A DNA stretch of 64,000 nucleotides from Algoriphagus sanaruensis (GTDB taxonomy: Bacteria; Bacteroidota; Bacteroidia; Cytophagales; Cyclobacteriaceae), in NCBI RefSeq assembly GCF_001593605.1, contig NZ_CP012836.1, forward strand, positions 2,670,501-2,734,500, in the 5' to 3' direction. The notes below the pieces were generated by a model. It worked only from the letters and a program-made list of their open reading frames with translations. It was not told where the DNA came from and made no database searches. A program made the position numbers and the translations under genes. Positions 53,768 through 62,813 of this stretch are shown one piece after another; positions within the stretch are counted from its first letter, which is position 1; each line of letters begins with the position of its first letter.

Positions 53768-54040
53768 ATGGAAGATAATTTTTTCGTGTATGTACTTTAT
53801 TCAATTCCTTTTAGAAAGACCTACACGGGTATGACCTCAGACCTAATTACAAGATTTAAATTCCATAATGGAAAGTCTTTGAAAGGATTTACGGTGAGAT
53901 ATCGACCTTGGATCTTGGCTCATGTAGAATATTTTGTCTTAAAATCAGATGCCATTAAAAGAGAAAAAGAGCTTAAGTCCGGAAAAGGAAGAGAATGGAT
54001 AAAATCTGTAATTATTCCTCGAATAATCAATCTTTATTAA
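53768..54040 (+). CDS. Small GIY-YIG family nuclease
   Basis: A 90-residue single-domain protein. The first motif is Y8-V-L-Y (GIY position), the second Y19-T-G (YIG position); Arg29 and His33-Asn34 follow as in the family, and the catalytic Glu lies in the helix KREKELKSG (Glu66 or Glu68). C-terminal basic residues SGKGREWIK complete the fold. Stand-alone proteins of this UvrC-N/YhbQ-like subgroup probably nick or cut DNA, but targets are mostly unknown. It is bracketed by exact copies of the tRNA-Met 3' end, which points to a homing-type role. Confidence 0.9.
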   Translation: MEDNFFVYVLYSIPFRKTYTGMTSDLITRFKFHNGKSLKGFTVRYRPWILAHVEYFVLKSDAIKREKELKSGKGREWIKSVIIPRIINLY

Positions 54041-54053
54041 ATATGAATTCCTA

Positions 54054-54067
54054 TCCGCCGCGGCGGA
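54054..54067. repeat. GC-rich perfect palindrome TCCGCCGCGGCGGA
   Basis: A 14-bp perfect palindrome between the GIY-YIG stop and the second copy of the tRNA 3' end, 2 bp from that copy. The same 14 bp occur inside the palindrome at 39463-39478. Confidence 0.85.
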
Positions 54068-54069
54068 CG

Positions 54070-54128
54070 CGGGTTCAACTCCCGTCCTCGCTACAAAGGC
54101 TTTCTATTTTGAAAGCCTTTTTTATTTT
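54070..54128 (+). repeat. 59-bp direct repeat, copy 2 (orphan tRNA-Met 3' end plus terminator)
   Basis: Exact copy of 53703-53761 without the 5' two thirds of the tRNA, so it cannot form a tRNA. It marks the downstream end of the GIY-YIG element. Confidence 0.93.
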
Positions 54129-54176
54129 CATCCAATTGATGATCTTTTCTAATTCATCAATTCGCTAATTTCCACA

Positions 54177-55511
54177 ATGAGTAATGAGGCCTCCCCTTCT
54201 ACCCTTTTAAATCCTCCCAAATCACTCTCTAAAAAACTGACTTTCCTTGGTCCAGGATTCATTTTGTCAGCGTCAATCGTGGGTTCAGGGGAACTCATTG
54301 CCACCACCCTATTGGGAGCAAAAGCTGGATTTATTGCCCTTTGGGTAATCTTATTAAGTTGCTTTGTGAAAGTGGCAATCCAAGTCGAATTTGGTAAAAA
54401 TGCAATCCTTTTTGGGAAAAGTCTGATGACTGAAATAAACCAGCTCTCAGATAAAAAATCCACATTTTCTAATTGGAGCATTTGGGGAATTGGCATCCTT
54501 ACTTTGCTTAAAATTCTTCAATTGGGCGGAATGATTGGAGGAGCTGCCCTTGCCCTTTCATTAATTTTTCCAAGCATTTCTGTTGGGACATCTTTAGTCT
54601 TTTTAGGGGCCATTTTACCTTTCTTTTTTCTAAAAAATTATTATCCGCTGATCGAAAGAACTGCATCCATTATGGTTTTTGCTTTTTCGTTATTTACCCT
54701 TTTCTGTTTTTTATCAATTCTATTTACCCCCTATTCTTTTAACTGGGAACAAATTCGTTCTGGGCTATCTTTCCATCTTCCAAAAGAATATTTGTTTGTG
54801 GCAATTGGCGCATTTGGAATCACCGGAGTAGCCAGTGACGAAATTATAGCTTATACTTACTGGTGTCGAGAAAAAGGATATGCAAAATATACTGGGCCAA
54901 ATGACGGTAGCGACGATTGGAAGAAAAGAGCCCAAGGCTGGATCAATATTATGAAACTTGATGCTGCTGTGGCGATGATTATTTATACACTAATTACTGC
55001 AGCATTTTACATTTTGGGTGCCTCTGTACTATACGAAAACAAAAACTTGCCTGAAGGAAATGATTTGATTAGCTACTTAGCCTCAATTTATACTGAAACA
55101 CTCGGAGAGGAAGTAAAAACTATGTATTTGGTTGGGGCCTTTTTTGCTTTATACTCTAGTGTATTTGCGACCCTAGCCTATTGGACCAGACTTTTTCCAG
55201 ATATCTTAGGAACTCTTGGTTGGATTTCTGAAAGTAATAAAATCTACCTAATTCAAACCCTAGCCATATTTTTTCCAATAGCTTGGATAGCTGTTTATTG
55301 GTTTATCCAACAGCCTGCATTTTTGGTGTTAATTGGTGGATCTATTGGATCAGTGTTATTAATAATTATCAGTTACCTAGGAATTGTTTTCCATCGAAAA
55401 AATAAGACAACAGGGGTTGATTCCGGGGTAATTTCAGCATTGTTTTTTTGGATAAGTTTAGTCTCAATCCTTGGTGTTTCACTTTATGGAATCGTCCAAT
55501 CAATTCAATAA
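54177..55511 (+). CDS. Nramp-family transporter lacking the canonical metal motifs
   Basis: A 444-residue, ~11-helix membrane protein of the Nramp (LeuT-like) fold. 'FLGPGFILSASIV' opens helix 1, but the DPGN metal-binding motif is replaced by GSGE (about residues 36-39). In helix 6 the MPH motif is replaced by 'GVASDEIIAY'. Classical Mn/Fe transport needs those residues, so the substrate may be different (for example Mg2+, another cation, or an organic solute). It stands alone downstream of the tRNA-Met/GIY-YIG element. Confidence 0.85.
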   Translation: MSNEASPSTLLNPPKSLSKKLTFLGPGFILSASIVGSGELIATTLLGAKAGFIALWVILLSCFVKVAIQVEFGKNAILFGKSLMTEINQLSDKKSTFSNWSIWGIGILTLLKILQLGGMIGGAALALSLIFPSISVGTSLVFLGAILPFFFLKNYYPLIERTASIMVFAFSLFTLFCFLSILFTPYSFNWEQIRSGLSFHLPKEYLFVAIGAFGITGVASDEIIAYTYWCREKGYAKYTGPNDGSDDWKKRAQGWINIMKLDAAVAMIIYTLITAAFYILGASVLYENKNLPEGNDLISYLASIYTETLGEEVKTMYLVGAFFALYSSVFATLAYWTRLFPDILGTLGWISESNKIYLIQTLAIFFPIAWIAVYWFIQQPAFLVLIGGSIGSVLLIIISYLGIVFHRKNKTTGVDSGVISALFFWISLVSILGVSLYGIVQSIQ

Positions 55512-55514
55512 AAA

Positions 55515-55538
55515 AAGCCTTCCAAAAGGAAGGCTTTC
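55515..55538 (-). terminator. Terminator of the rplT operon
   Basis: AAAGCCTTCC (55515-55524) and GGAAGGCTTT (55529-55538) form a 10-bp stem with a 4-nt loop. The A-run to its left gives a T-run for the minus strand, so it chiefly serves rplT; the Nramp-like gene ends into it from the other side. Confidence 0.82.
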
Positions 55539-55561
55539 CGCAAAATAAGATAGTGCCGATC

Positions 55562-55906
55562 TTATTTTACTCTTTCAACTACAGCTTTGAATGCCTCTGG
55601 GTGATTCATTGCAAGATCAGCCAATACCTTTCTGTTAAGTTCGATATCTGCTTTCTTCAATAAGCCCATTAGTTGAGAATAGGAAATGCCGTGCTCTCTA
55701 GCACCTGCATTGATACGCTGAATCCACAAAGCACGAAATTCTCTTTTCTTAGCTTTTCTGTCTCTGTAGGCGTACTGAAGACCTTTCTCATACTTATTTT
55801 TTGCTACCGTCCATACGTTGCTACCTCTTCCGAAATAACCTCTTGTGGCCTTAAGCACTTTTTTTCTTCTTGCTCTTGACGCTACCGCGTTTACTGATCT
55901 AGGCAT
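55562..55906 (-). CDS. rplT: 50S ribosomal protein L20
   Basis: A 114-residue basic protein. '[26 protein letters not shown]' (in part) and '[19 protein letters not shown]' are invariant L20 motifs. It binds 23S rRNA and is essential for early 50S assembly. It is the last gene of the thrS-infC-rpmI-rplT run. Confidence 0.98.
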   Translation of the reverse strand: MPRSVNAVASRARRKKVLKATRGYFGRGSNVWTVAKNKYEKGLQYAYRDRKAKKREFRALWIQRINAGAREHGISYSQLMGLLKKADIELNRKVLADLAMNHPEAFKAVVERVK

Positions 55907-56009
55907 AGTGTTTTTGTTTTTTGACGCTTGGTGTCCCGATTAACTCGAGCTCTTTGTTACCAATGCACCTGGTGAATAAATAAACCTTAAATTTTGAGAA
56001 ATTTGAAAA

Positions 56010-56204
56010 TTAGATTTTCAACATATCTCTTACTCTTCCTTCGTCGGAAACGTGTACTAGACCAGCTTTGGTCAATTCACGCTTACGCTTGGTAGATTTT
56101 TTAGTAAGGATGTGGCTTTTAAAAGCGTGTTTCCTTTTGATTTTGCCGGTTCCTGTCAAAGAGAACCGCTTCTTTGCACCGGATTTGGTTTTTACTTTTG
56201 GCAT
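56010..56204 (-). CDS. rpmI: 50S ribosomal protein L35
   Basis: A 64-residue basic protein starting [14 protein letters not shown] and containing '[20 protein letters not shown]' near the middle, typical of L35. It lies between infC (24 bp upstream) and rplT (103 bp downstream). Confidence 0.97.
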   Translation of the reverse strand: MPKVKTKSGAKKRFSLTGTGKIKRKHAFKSHILTKKSTKRKRELTKAGLVHVSDEGRVRDMLKI

Positions 56205-56228
56205 TTTGCTGTATTTAGTTGGTTGAAA

Positions 56229-56786
56229 TTATTTTTTACCTGGCTTCGGAGCAATGAATATATTCATCCGCTTGCCTTCCAACTTTGGCATTTGTTCTAC
56301 TACTCCGTAATCTTCAAGCGCCTGGGCAAATTTTAACAAAAGCATTTCTCCTCTTTCTTTGAAGACGATAGATCGTCCCACAAAGTGAACATAGGCTTTT
56401 ACTTTTGCTCCTTCTTTAAGGAAGTTTACTGCATGCTTTAACTTGAAGTTGAAGTCGTGATCGTCCGTGTTGGGTCCGAATCGAATTTCTTTAAGAACAA
56501 CCTTGGCTGCGTTAGCTTTGATTTCCTTTTGCTTTTTCTTTTGCTCGTACTTGAATTTTGCGTAATCGATGATTTTGCAAACTGGCGGTACTGCATTTGG
56601 AGAAATCTCTACCAGATCCAGCTCATTTTCTTCTGCGATTTTTATCGCTTTTTCTACTGAAAGTACGGCATTACCGCCTTCCACGAAATCACCCACCACC
56701 CGAACTTCTCGGGCTCGAATCTTATGATTGATTCGATAAGGTTCTTCTTGTCTTCCTCTTTGTTGCTGTTGTGGTCTTTGGCTCAA
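56229..56786 (-). CDS. infC: Translation initiation factor IF-3
   Basis: A 185-residue factor that binds the 30S subunit and checks start codons. The N-domain begins '[17 protein letters not shown]' and the C-domain contains '[23 protein letters not shown]' (in part). The N-terminal extension is Gln/Arg-rich. The gene has no in-frame ATG at its start: TTG at 56786 is the best start, preceded by sense codons. A rare start codon in infC is the classical means by which IF-3 represses its own translation. Confidence 0.95.
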   Translation of the reverse strand: MSQRPQQQQRGRQEEPYRINHKIRAREVRVVGDFVEGGNAVLSVEKAIKIAEENELDLVEISPNAVPPVCKIIDYAKFKYEQKKKQKEIKANAAKVVLKEIRFGPNTDDHDFNFKLKHAVNFLKEGAKVKAYVHFVGRSIVFKERGEMLLLKFAQALEDYGVVEQMPKLEGKRMNIFIAPKPGKK

Positions 56787-56869
56787 GTTAGCTAAGGTTG
56801 TTTTTTTAAAATTGACTGCAAATATCGGAATTATTTCTAATTGAAAAAACAGAATAAAATTTTATAGTT

Positions 56870-58819
56870 CTATTCTCTACTCAACGATTGAGAAATAATC
56901 CCTTGAAAATAGTGAACAAATTCAGCTACTGAAAGTGATCCTTTATCCCCTTCTCCATGTTTTCTTACGGAAACTTTACCTTCCTCCATTTCCTTTTCAC
57001 CGACTATGAGCATGAAAGGAATTTTCTTCACTTCCGAATCACGGATCTTTCTGCCTATTTTTTCATCTCGGTTATCAATATTACCTGTAATACCGGCTTC
57101 ATCAAGTGTTGCTTTGATTTGCTCGGCATAGGCAATATATTTTTCAGAGATTGGCAAAATGGTAATTTGTTCTGGAGCTAACCATAGTGGAAAATCACCG
57201 GCACAATGCTCAATAAGCACCGCAACAAACCGCTCAAGAGACCCAAAAGGTGCTCTGTGAATCATTACCGGGCGATGCTTTTGGTTATCCGAACCAATGT
57301 ATTCCAATTGGAATCGATCCGGAAGCTGGTAATCCACCTGGATGGTACCCAACTGCCATTTTCTTCCCAAAGCATCCTTCACCATGAAGTCTAATTTTGG
57401 CCCATAGAATGCTGCTTCACCTAATTCAGTTACAGTTTCCAAACCCTTCTCAGCCGCAGCCTCGATGATTGCCGCTTCAGCCTTTTCCCAAGCTTCATCG
57501 GAACCAATATACTTCTGCTTATTCTCAGGATCTCTCAAAGAAATCTGAGCAGTGTAATCTTCAAAGCCCAATGCCTTGAAAACATACAATACCAAATCGA
57601 TAACCTTGATAAATTCCTCTTTGACCTGGTCTGGTCTACAGAAAATATGTGCATCATCCTGAGTAAACCCTCTTACACGAGTCAAGCCGTGCAATTCACC
57701 ACTTTGCTCATAGCGATATACGGTACCAAATTCAGCATATCGAATTGGAAGATCTTTGTAAGATCTTGGTTTATGCTTGTAAATTTCGCAGTGATGAGGG
57801 CAGTTCATCGGCTTCAGCAAAAACGCCTCTCCCTCGTGCGGGGTAGTAATCGGCTGAAATGAATCCTTGCCATACTTCTCATAGTGACCGGAAGTCTCAT
57901 AAAGTACCTTATGGCCAATATGTGGAGTAGTCACTTGCTGATAACCAGACTTGTCTTGTGCTTTTTTCATAAAGCCAACAAGTCTTTCTCGAAGTAAGGT
58001 CCCTTTTGGTAACCAAAGCGGAAGTCCCATTCCCACTTTTTCGGAGAATGTGAAAAGCTCCAACTCCCGACCAATTTTTCGGTGATCTCGCTTCTTCGCT
58101 TCTTCCAATAATGTCAAGTAGTCTTTCAACTCTTGAGCTTTCGGAAATGTCACACCATAAATTCGAGTGAGCATTTTACGCTTCTCATCTCCTCTCCAGT
58201 ATGCACCTGCAATATTGGTCAGTTTTACAGCTTTGACAAAACCTGTATTCGGAATATGAGGACCACGGCAAAGGTCGGTGAAGTTGCCTTGCTCATAAAA
58301 GGTGATGGTGCCATCTTCCAAACCTTCCAAAAGATCTAGCTTATACTCGTCTCCCTTTTCTTGGAAATAGGCAACTGCATCTTTTTTGGAAACATCCTTT
58401 CGGATAAACTCACTTTTTTGCTTAGCGAGCTCGATCATTTTGGTTTCGATCTTTTCGAGCTCCTCTCCCTCCAGCTTGTGGTCACCAAAGTCCACATCGT
58501 AATAAAATCCTGTTTCTACAGGAGGGCCAATACCAAATTTGATTCCTGGATAAAGCGCTTCTAAAGCTTCCGCCATCAAGTGAGCTGAGGAATGCCAGAA
58601 GGTGTTTTTCCCTTCGAGATCATTCCATGTAAGCAATTGAAGTGTGGAGTCTTGTTCAATAGCTCGAGTAGCATCCCAAACCTGACCATTAACCTTGGCA
58701 GCAAGAACATTCCGGGCTAAACCCTCGCTGATACTGGCAGCAATCTGAAGTCCGGTAGTTCCTTTTTCATACTCCCTTACCGAGCCATCGGGAAGGGTGA
58801 TTTTGATAAGTTGTGACAT
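56870..58819 (-). CDS. thrS: Threonyl-tRNA synthetase
   Basis: A 649-residue class II synthetase. Domains: TGS (1-62), editing domain with '[11 protein letters not shown]' and the '[10 protein letters not shown]' zinc/editing motif (65-230), catalytic core (about 245-540; motif 2 '[15 protein letters not shown]', zinc ligand Cys in '[11 protein letters not shown]') and anticodon-binding domain (545-649). It heads the thrS-infC-rpmI-rplT gene run. Confidence 0.97.
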   Translation of the reverse strand: MSQLIKITLPDGSVREYEKGTTGLQIAASISEGLARNVLAAKVNGQVWDATRAIEQDSTLQLLTWNDLEGKNTFWHSSAHLMAEALEALYPGIKFGIGPPVETGFYYDVDFGDHKLEGEELEKIETKMIELAKQKSEFIRKDVSKKDAVAYFQEKGDEYKLDLLEGLEDGTITFYEQGNFTDLCRGPHIPNTGFVKAVKLTNIAGAYWRGDEKRKMLTRIYGVTFPKAQELKDYLTLLEEAKKRDHRKIGRELELFTFSEKVGMGLPLWLPKGTLLRERLVGFMKKAQDKSGYQQVTTPHIGHKVLYETSGHYEKYGKDSFQPITTPHEGEAFLLKPMNCPHHCEIYKHKPRSYKDLPIRYAEFGTVYRYEQSGELHGLTRVRGFTQDDAHIFCRPDQVKEEFIKVIDLVLYVFKALGFEDYTAQISLRDPENKQKYIGSDEAWEKAEAAIIEAAAEKGLETVTELGEAAFYGPKLDFMVKDALGRKWQLGTIQVDYQLPDRFQLEYIGSDNQKHRPVMIHRAPFGSLERFVAVLIEHCAGDFPLWLAPEQITILPISEKYIAYAEQIKATLDEAGITGNIDNRDEKIGRKIRDSEVKKIPFMLIVGEKEMEEGKVSVRKHGEGDKGSLSVAEFVHYFQGIISQSLSRE

Positions 58820-58927
58820 GTAATTTATATTTTCTGCCCATACAAACAGGCAGGTGGTTTAAGCTGCAAATATGCACAACCAGCTTCCAAGAGAAAAATT
58901 TTAAGGAAGAATGCTTAAAATCTTTCA

Positions 58928-61405
58928 TTACAAAATAATCTGTGCACTCACTTTTACATGGAAAGGTTTGGCCTCAGGTTGATCTAAATAAGTCATCCGA
59001 TGGAAAAAGTCTACTCGGAAAAACTTAAATATATTTTCTATGCCATAACCAAGTTCTACATAAGGCTTGCTAGGATCCAGCCTTCCAAATGTTTTGAGAG
59101 GATTTCCAAAAGGATCAATAGAAGGTACGTTTTGAATATTTTCATTCCTCACAGAGCCAAAAAGGACATTAGCATTTCCGACCATTCTCCATTTAAGTTT
59201 TTTGATGAGGGGCAAGGAATTAAGCAAAAATCCTTCAAATGATTGTCTATAACGTAAACTGACAAATTTATCAGATGCAAACTCATTAAAATTCATGGTA
59301 TTAAAAGCTGCCGTGGTGTAGAAAAAGGTCTCATTTCCTAAGTGGTTTTTCAACACCGGATATGGCACTTCTCCCCAGATTTTCCCTGCATCCAACTCAT
59401 ATCTTCCTACCCCTAATATCCCCATGGTCAGCCGTTGGTAGAGGTAAAAGTTGAGCTTAGTGTATCGAATATCTCCACCCAAGCTTTGAATTCCTTTTGC
59501 AAAATTAAGTGCAACTATTGGCCATCGATTTGGACCAAAAGATGCTCTAGTATTGTCATTTATGATAATCAATTCATCCCGACCATAGCGAATTCCTCCC
59601 CTAATTTCTGTCGTTTTGAATTGACTTTTCAGTTCATTTGATCCTTTAGCCTGATAATAAAAATCAAAAAGAGGGTCAAATTGGAAGTGATTTATCCCGG
59701 CAGTAAACAAGAATCCTTTGAAAAACTCTCGTTGAAAAACCAATCGTTGATTGGTGGACACAAATGGTCTCCTTAAAGTACCAAATCGACTAGCTGCCAA
59801 GAAAACACTGTTTCCTTCCAAATTTTCCATTTCTAAGCCAACTTGATCAAGCTCACGAGAGGAACGAACTTGAAGTGTAGTCCAGCGAATTCGATCTAAA
59901 ATATAGGTTGCAGCCAATTTATATTTCCAGCGCTGATCCACTAAACCATAGGCGGCGTATCCTTCCAAAAGCCATTTGTTGGAAAACTTGAAATTAGACC
60001 GAAGTCCCATTCCCATCCGAAGTCCTTCTACATTATTGTAATTCCCAAATTCTGTCCACGGTCCCAGATCTATTTTCTTGATCGGCAAGTATCCTGTGGC
60101 AAAAAACTTCAGGCCTTCCGAGTAAAATCGAATAATAGGAATCCGCTTTAAAGTATCCACCATTTGCAACACTGCCAGTTCCTCATCACTGAGCGGATCA
60201 GGTCTAATCGACTTCCAAAAATCGGAAGAATATGAGCTGAAGTCCGGCTTCAATTCCACTGCTTGATTGAAAAAGGAAGTAGGCTTCGGTTGATTGACCA
60301 ACACACTATCCGTAGCGGTGTAAAATTTAGCCAAAAGCCCCGCGGTATCATCTGTGATCTGCCCAATTTTCAGCAAAACTCGGGTCTTAGAAGGAATTAA
60401 TGGGCCTGCTGAAGTGTGCTCTAATTCTTGTTGAATTTTGATTCGTTCTACAAAATTTAAATTAGCGGCCTTCGGGATCGTTAAATCAACCTGCTTGAGC
60501 GAATAATCGGCCTTTTTGATCCAAATTGTCCCTGTAAATGCTAAATCCTGTTCTCGTCGCGGGTATACCTGAAGCTTGTAGCAGGAATCTTGACCGACGA
60601 GAACTGAATCCATCAAATCATAATCGTAGTAGGTTTTCCAACCATCTGCTATAGGAGAAATGAAATCCTTCTCTAAGATTCGCAGCCAATTTTTATAAAA
60701 ATTATACTCTTGAAATACCGATCCAGTGATTTGAGAGGTAGTCGATCCATCCGTAATCCCAACACCAGTCACCTTGGTTTTTTCGATGATTTCTTTTCTT
60801 AATTCAGGATTGTTTCGATAAAAAAATTGCGAAACCGTTTCAGAAAAAAATACAGGTAAAATCTTTTCTCCTTCATCATTGGTCAGCTCACGGATACTAT
60901 CCAGCACAGCAGTCACCGTACGAACTGATTTTCGCTGTCTGAAATCCTCCGAAAGGTTGTCGATGTCGACTTCTATTTTTGTATAATTTTTGGTTTGATA
61001 TGCCTCAAGGGATCGTTTGTCAAAATCCTTTCTTCGATCTGAAGCCCTCCTTATAATTTCGAAAGCAGGATTTTCTCCGGCTTCAAAAACAAAAGTCCCT
61101 AACTCAAATGCTTCTGGCCACAATTGGAAATTTATGGTCTGCTCATTCAGCTTTTGAATCTTTTTGGATTGAGTCGTATACCCTAAGTAACTTACTGTCA
61201 GGCTATCGCCTTGAGTTTGGGTTCGGATTAGATACTCCCCTTCAAAATCTGTAGTAACTCCGACAGAAGTTCCTTGAATCAAGACGTTGGCAAAAGCAAT
61301 AGGATCACCAGTTTCGGCATCTGTCACTTTTCCCTTCAGAATAAATTGGGCTGAAGAAGCCATTGAAAAAAGGAGTAAAACCCCTGTCAATAAAAAACGA
61401 TGCAT
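58928..61405 (-). CDS. DUF5686 outer-membrane protein with carboxypeptidase-like N-terminal domain
   Basis: An 825-residue exported protein (signal peptide ending near 'ASSAQ'). The N-terminal carboxypeptidase-regulatory-like (CarbopepD_reg_2) domain (about 22-105) has 'LKGKVTDAETGDPIAFANVLIQGTSVGVTTD' (in part), as in SusC-like proteins. The rest matches DUF5686, with many amphipathic strands and aromatic ends ('FFHRMTYLD...VSAQIIL') suggesting a C-terminal beta-barrel. Likely an outer-membrane protein; there is no TonB box or plug. Function unknown. Confidence 0.87.
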   Translation of the reverse strand: MHRFLLTGVLLLFSMASSAQFILKGKVTDAETGDPIAFANVLIQGTSVGVTTDFEGEYLIRTQTQGDSLTVSYLGYTTQSKKIQKLNEQTINFQLWPEAFELGTFVFEAGENPAFEIIRRASDRRKDFDKRSLEAYQTKNYTKIEVDIDNLSEDFRQRKSVRTVTAVLDSIRELTNDEGEKILPVFFSETVSQFFYRNNPELRKEIIEKTKVTGVGITDGSTTSQITGSVFQEYNFYKNWLRILEKDFISPIADGWKTYYDYDLMDSVLVGQDSCYKLQVYPRREQDLAFTGTIWIKKADYSLKQVDLTIPKAANLNFVERIKIQQELEHTSAGPLIPSKTRVLLKIGQITDDTAGLLAKFYTATDSVLVNQPKPTSFFNQAVELKPDFSSYSSDFWKSIRPDPLSDEELAVLQMVDTLKRIPIIRFYSEGLKFFATGYLPIKKIDLGPWTEFGNYNNVEGLRMGMGLRSNFKFSNKWLLEGYAAYGLVDQRWKYKLAATYILDRIRWTTLQVRSSRELDQVGLEMENLEGNSVFLAASRFGTLRRPFVSTNQRLVFQREFFKGFLFTAGINHFQFDPLFDFYYQAKGSNELKSQFKTTEIRGGIRYGRDELIIINDNTRASFGPNRWPIVALNFAKGIQSLGGDIRYTKLNFYLYQRLTMGILGVGRYELDAGKIWGEVPYPVLKNHLGNETFFYTTAAFNTMNFNEFASDKFVSLRYRQSFEGFLLNSLPLIKKLKWRMVGNANVLFGSVRNENIQNVPSIDPFGNPLKTFGRLDPSKPYVELGYGIENIFKFFRVDFFHRMTYLDQPEAKPFHVKVSAQIIL

Positions 61406-61542
61406 GGAAACTTTCTACGACTCAATTGAAATTCGGATGCAAAATACCGGTAAAATTCCTAGCCAAACTCATTTATGGTCTTTTTTCTCAAATTGGAGTA
61501 TTAGAAAGCCTTTGGAGCCATTTCTTTAATTCAGACCGTGAC

Positions 61543-61550
61543 TATATTTG
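61543..61550 (+). promoter_or_regulatory. lhgO promoter, -7 box
   Basis: TATATTTG, a full match to the Bacteroidota -7 element, lies 19 bp before the ATG at 61570. A weak TTTC at -33 (61521) is 18 bp upstream. Confidence 0.55.
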
Positions 61551-61569
61551 GTCCGAAATTAAATATCCC

Positions 61570-62769
61570 ATGCAATACGATATCGCAATAGTTGGAGGAG
61601 GAATTGTTGGATTGGCGACTGCCCACAAAGTCTTAAAAGATAGGCCTGATCTCAAGGTAGCCCTATTTGAAAAAGAAGACCAATTAGCAAAACATCAAAC
61701 TGGAAACAATTCGGGCGTAATTCACTCTGGATTGTACTATAAGCCAGGATCGTTGAAGGCAACCAATTGCATCAATGGATATCATGAATTGGTGAATTTT
61801 TGCAAGGAAGAAAAGATTCCTTATGAAATCACCGGAAAGGTGGTTGTCGCTACCCGGGTTGAGCAGATTCCATTATTAGAAAATCTATTGACTAGAGGTC
61901 TTCAAAATGGATTAACCGGGACTCGAAAAATCACTTTGGAAGAACTGAAGGAATATGAACCCCATTGTGCAGGAGTAGCAGCTATCCATGTACCTCAAAC
62001 GGGCATCGTAGATTACTATCAGGTAGCTATCGCCTATGGAAGGAAAATAATTCAATCCGGTGGAGACATATTTTTGAATCATAAAGTATTAGCAATCAAT
62101 ACCAAACCTAGCTTAGTCGAAATTCAAACTTCAAAAGGTGATTTTGAGGCAAAGCTAATTATCAACTGTGCTGGATTGTATTCTGACAAGATTGCTAGAC
62201 TTAATGATTCTTCAATCGATGATGTCAAAATCATCCCTTTCCGTGGGGAATATTATAAACTCAAAAAGGAAAAAGAGTACCTCGTCAAAAATCTAATTTA
62301 TCCCGTACCTGATCCCAATTTTCCATTTTTGGGAGTACACTTTACTCGAATGAAGAAAGGTGGTGTTGAAGCAGGGCCGAATGCAGTTTTGGCTTTTAAG
62401 CGAGAAGGGTATAAAAAATCTCAAATTAACCTGACAGAGTTAGCTGAAAGTCTGGCTTGGCCAGGATTCCAAAAAGTTGCTGCTAAGTATTGGAAAACTG
62501 GCTTTGGAGAACTTTACCGATCCTTCTCCAAAGCAGCCTTCACCAAAGCACTCCAGGAACTCATCCCAGAAATTCAAGAATCAGACTTAGTGGATGGTGG
62601 CGCAGGAGTTCGTGCCCAGGCTTGCGATCGTAGTGGAGGTCTACTCGATGATTTCGCAATTCGCGAATCTGCACAGGCGATCAATGTACTCAATGCGCCC
62701 TCTCCAGCAGCCACAAGTTCTCTTTCGATTGGGGGTACGGTCGCAGAAATGGCGCTAAAACGATTCTAA
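61570..62769 (+). CDS. lhgO: L-2-hydroxyglutarate oxidase
   Basis: A 399-residue FAD enzyme of the DAO family. The dinucleotide loop IAIVGGGIVGLATAH is at residues 5-19. 'KHQTGNNSGVIHSGLYYKPGSLKA' (in part) and the late motif 'DGGAGVRAQACDRSGGLLDDF' (in part) are specific for LhgO/L2HGDH. It oxidises L-2-hydroxyglutarate to 2-oxoglutarate, a metabolite-repair step, probably membrane-linked. The long upstream extension of the frame (to 61363) overlaps the divergent DUF5686 gene and its promoter; ATG 61570 is the right start. Confidence 0.94.
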   Translation: MQYDIAIVGGGIVGLATAHKVLKDRPDLKVALFEKEDQLAKHQTGNNSGVIHSGLYYKPGSLKATNCINGYHELVNFCKEEKIPYEITGKVVVATRVEQIPLLENLLTRGLQNGLTGTRKITLEELKEYEPHCAGVAAIHVPQTGIVDYYQVAIAYGRKIIQSGGDIFLNHKVLAINTKPSLVEIQTSKGDFEAKLIINCAGLYSDKIARLNDSSIDDVKIIPFRGEYYKLKKEKEYLVKNLIYPVPDPNFPFLGVHFTRMKKGGVEAGPNAVLAFKREGYKKSQINLTELAESLAWPGFQKVAAKYWKTGFGELYRSFSKAAFTKALQELIPEIQESDLVDGGAGVRAQACDRSGGLLDDFAIRESAQAINVLNAPSPAATSSLSIGGTVAEMALKRF

Positions 62770-62777
62770 AAACTTTC

Positions 62778-62813
62778 AAAGAGCCTTGAAATCAAAAATC
62801 AAGGCTCTTTTTT
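62778..62813. terminator. Bidirectional terminator between lhgO and the YheT-like gene
   Basis: AAAGAGCCTTGA (62778-62789) pairs with TCAAGGCTCTTT (62799-62810) around a 9-nt loop, with a T-run after it. The stop codon of the converging gene (62792-62794) lies in the loop. Confidence 0.85.

Larger units (their letters stand above)
53762..54128 (+). mobile_element. Minimal tRNA-linked GIY-YIG element (367-bp unit)
   Basis: The unit consists of a GIY-YIG nuclease gene, a GC-rich perfect palindrome, and a second copy of the tRNA 3' end with terminator. Its insertion behind tRNA-Met leaves the tRNA intact. There is no integrase or transposase gene. The layout is that of a site-specific element bounded by a 59-bp att-like duplication; mobility is inferred from the exact duplication and from the decayed counterpart at tRNA-Thr. 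Confidence 0.6.

Noticed and set aside
54070..54093. tRNA-like sequence downstream of the GIY-YIG gene
   Set aside because: Only the 3' T-arm/acceptor strand is present; no D arm or anticodon arm precedes it, so it is not a tRNA gene but a duplicated fragment.
61363..61569. N-terminal extension of the L-2-hydroxyglutarate oxidase
   Set aside because: The extension overlaps the divergent DUF5686 gene and contains the likely promoter; the FAD-binding loop begins right after the ATG at 61570.
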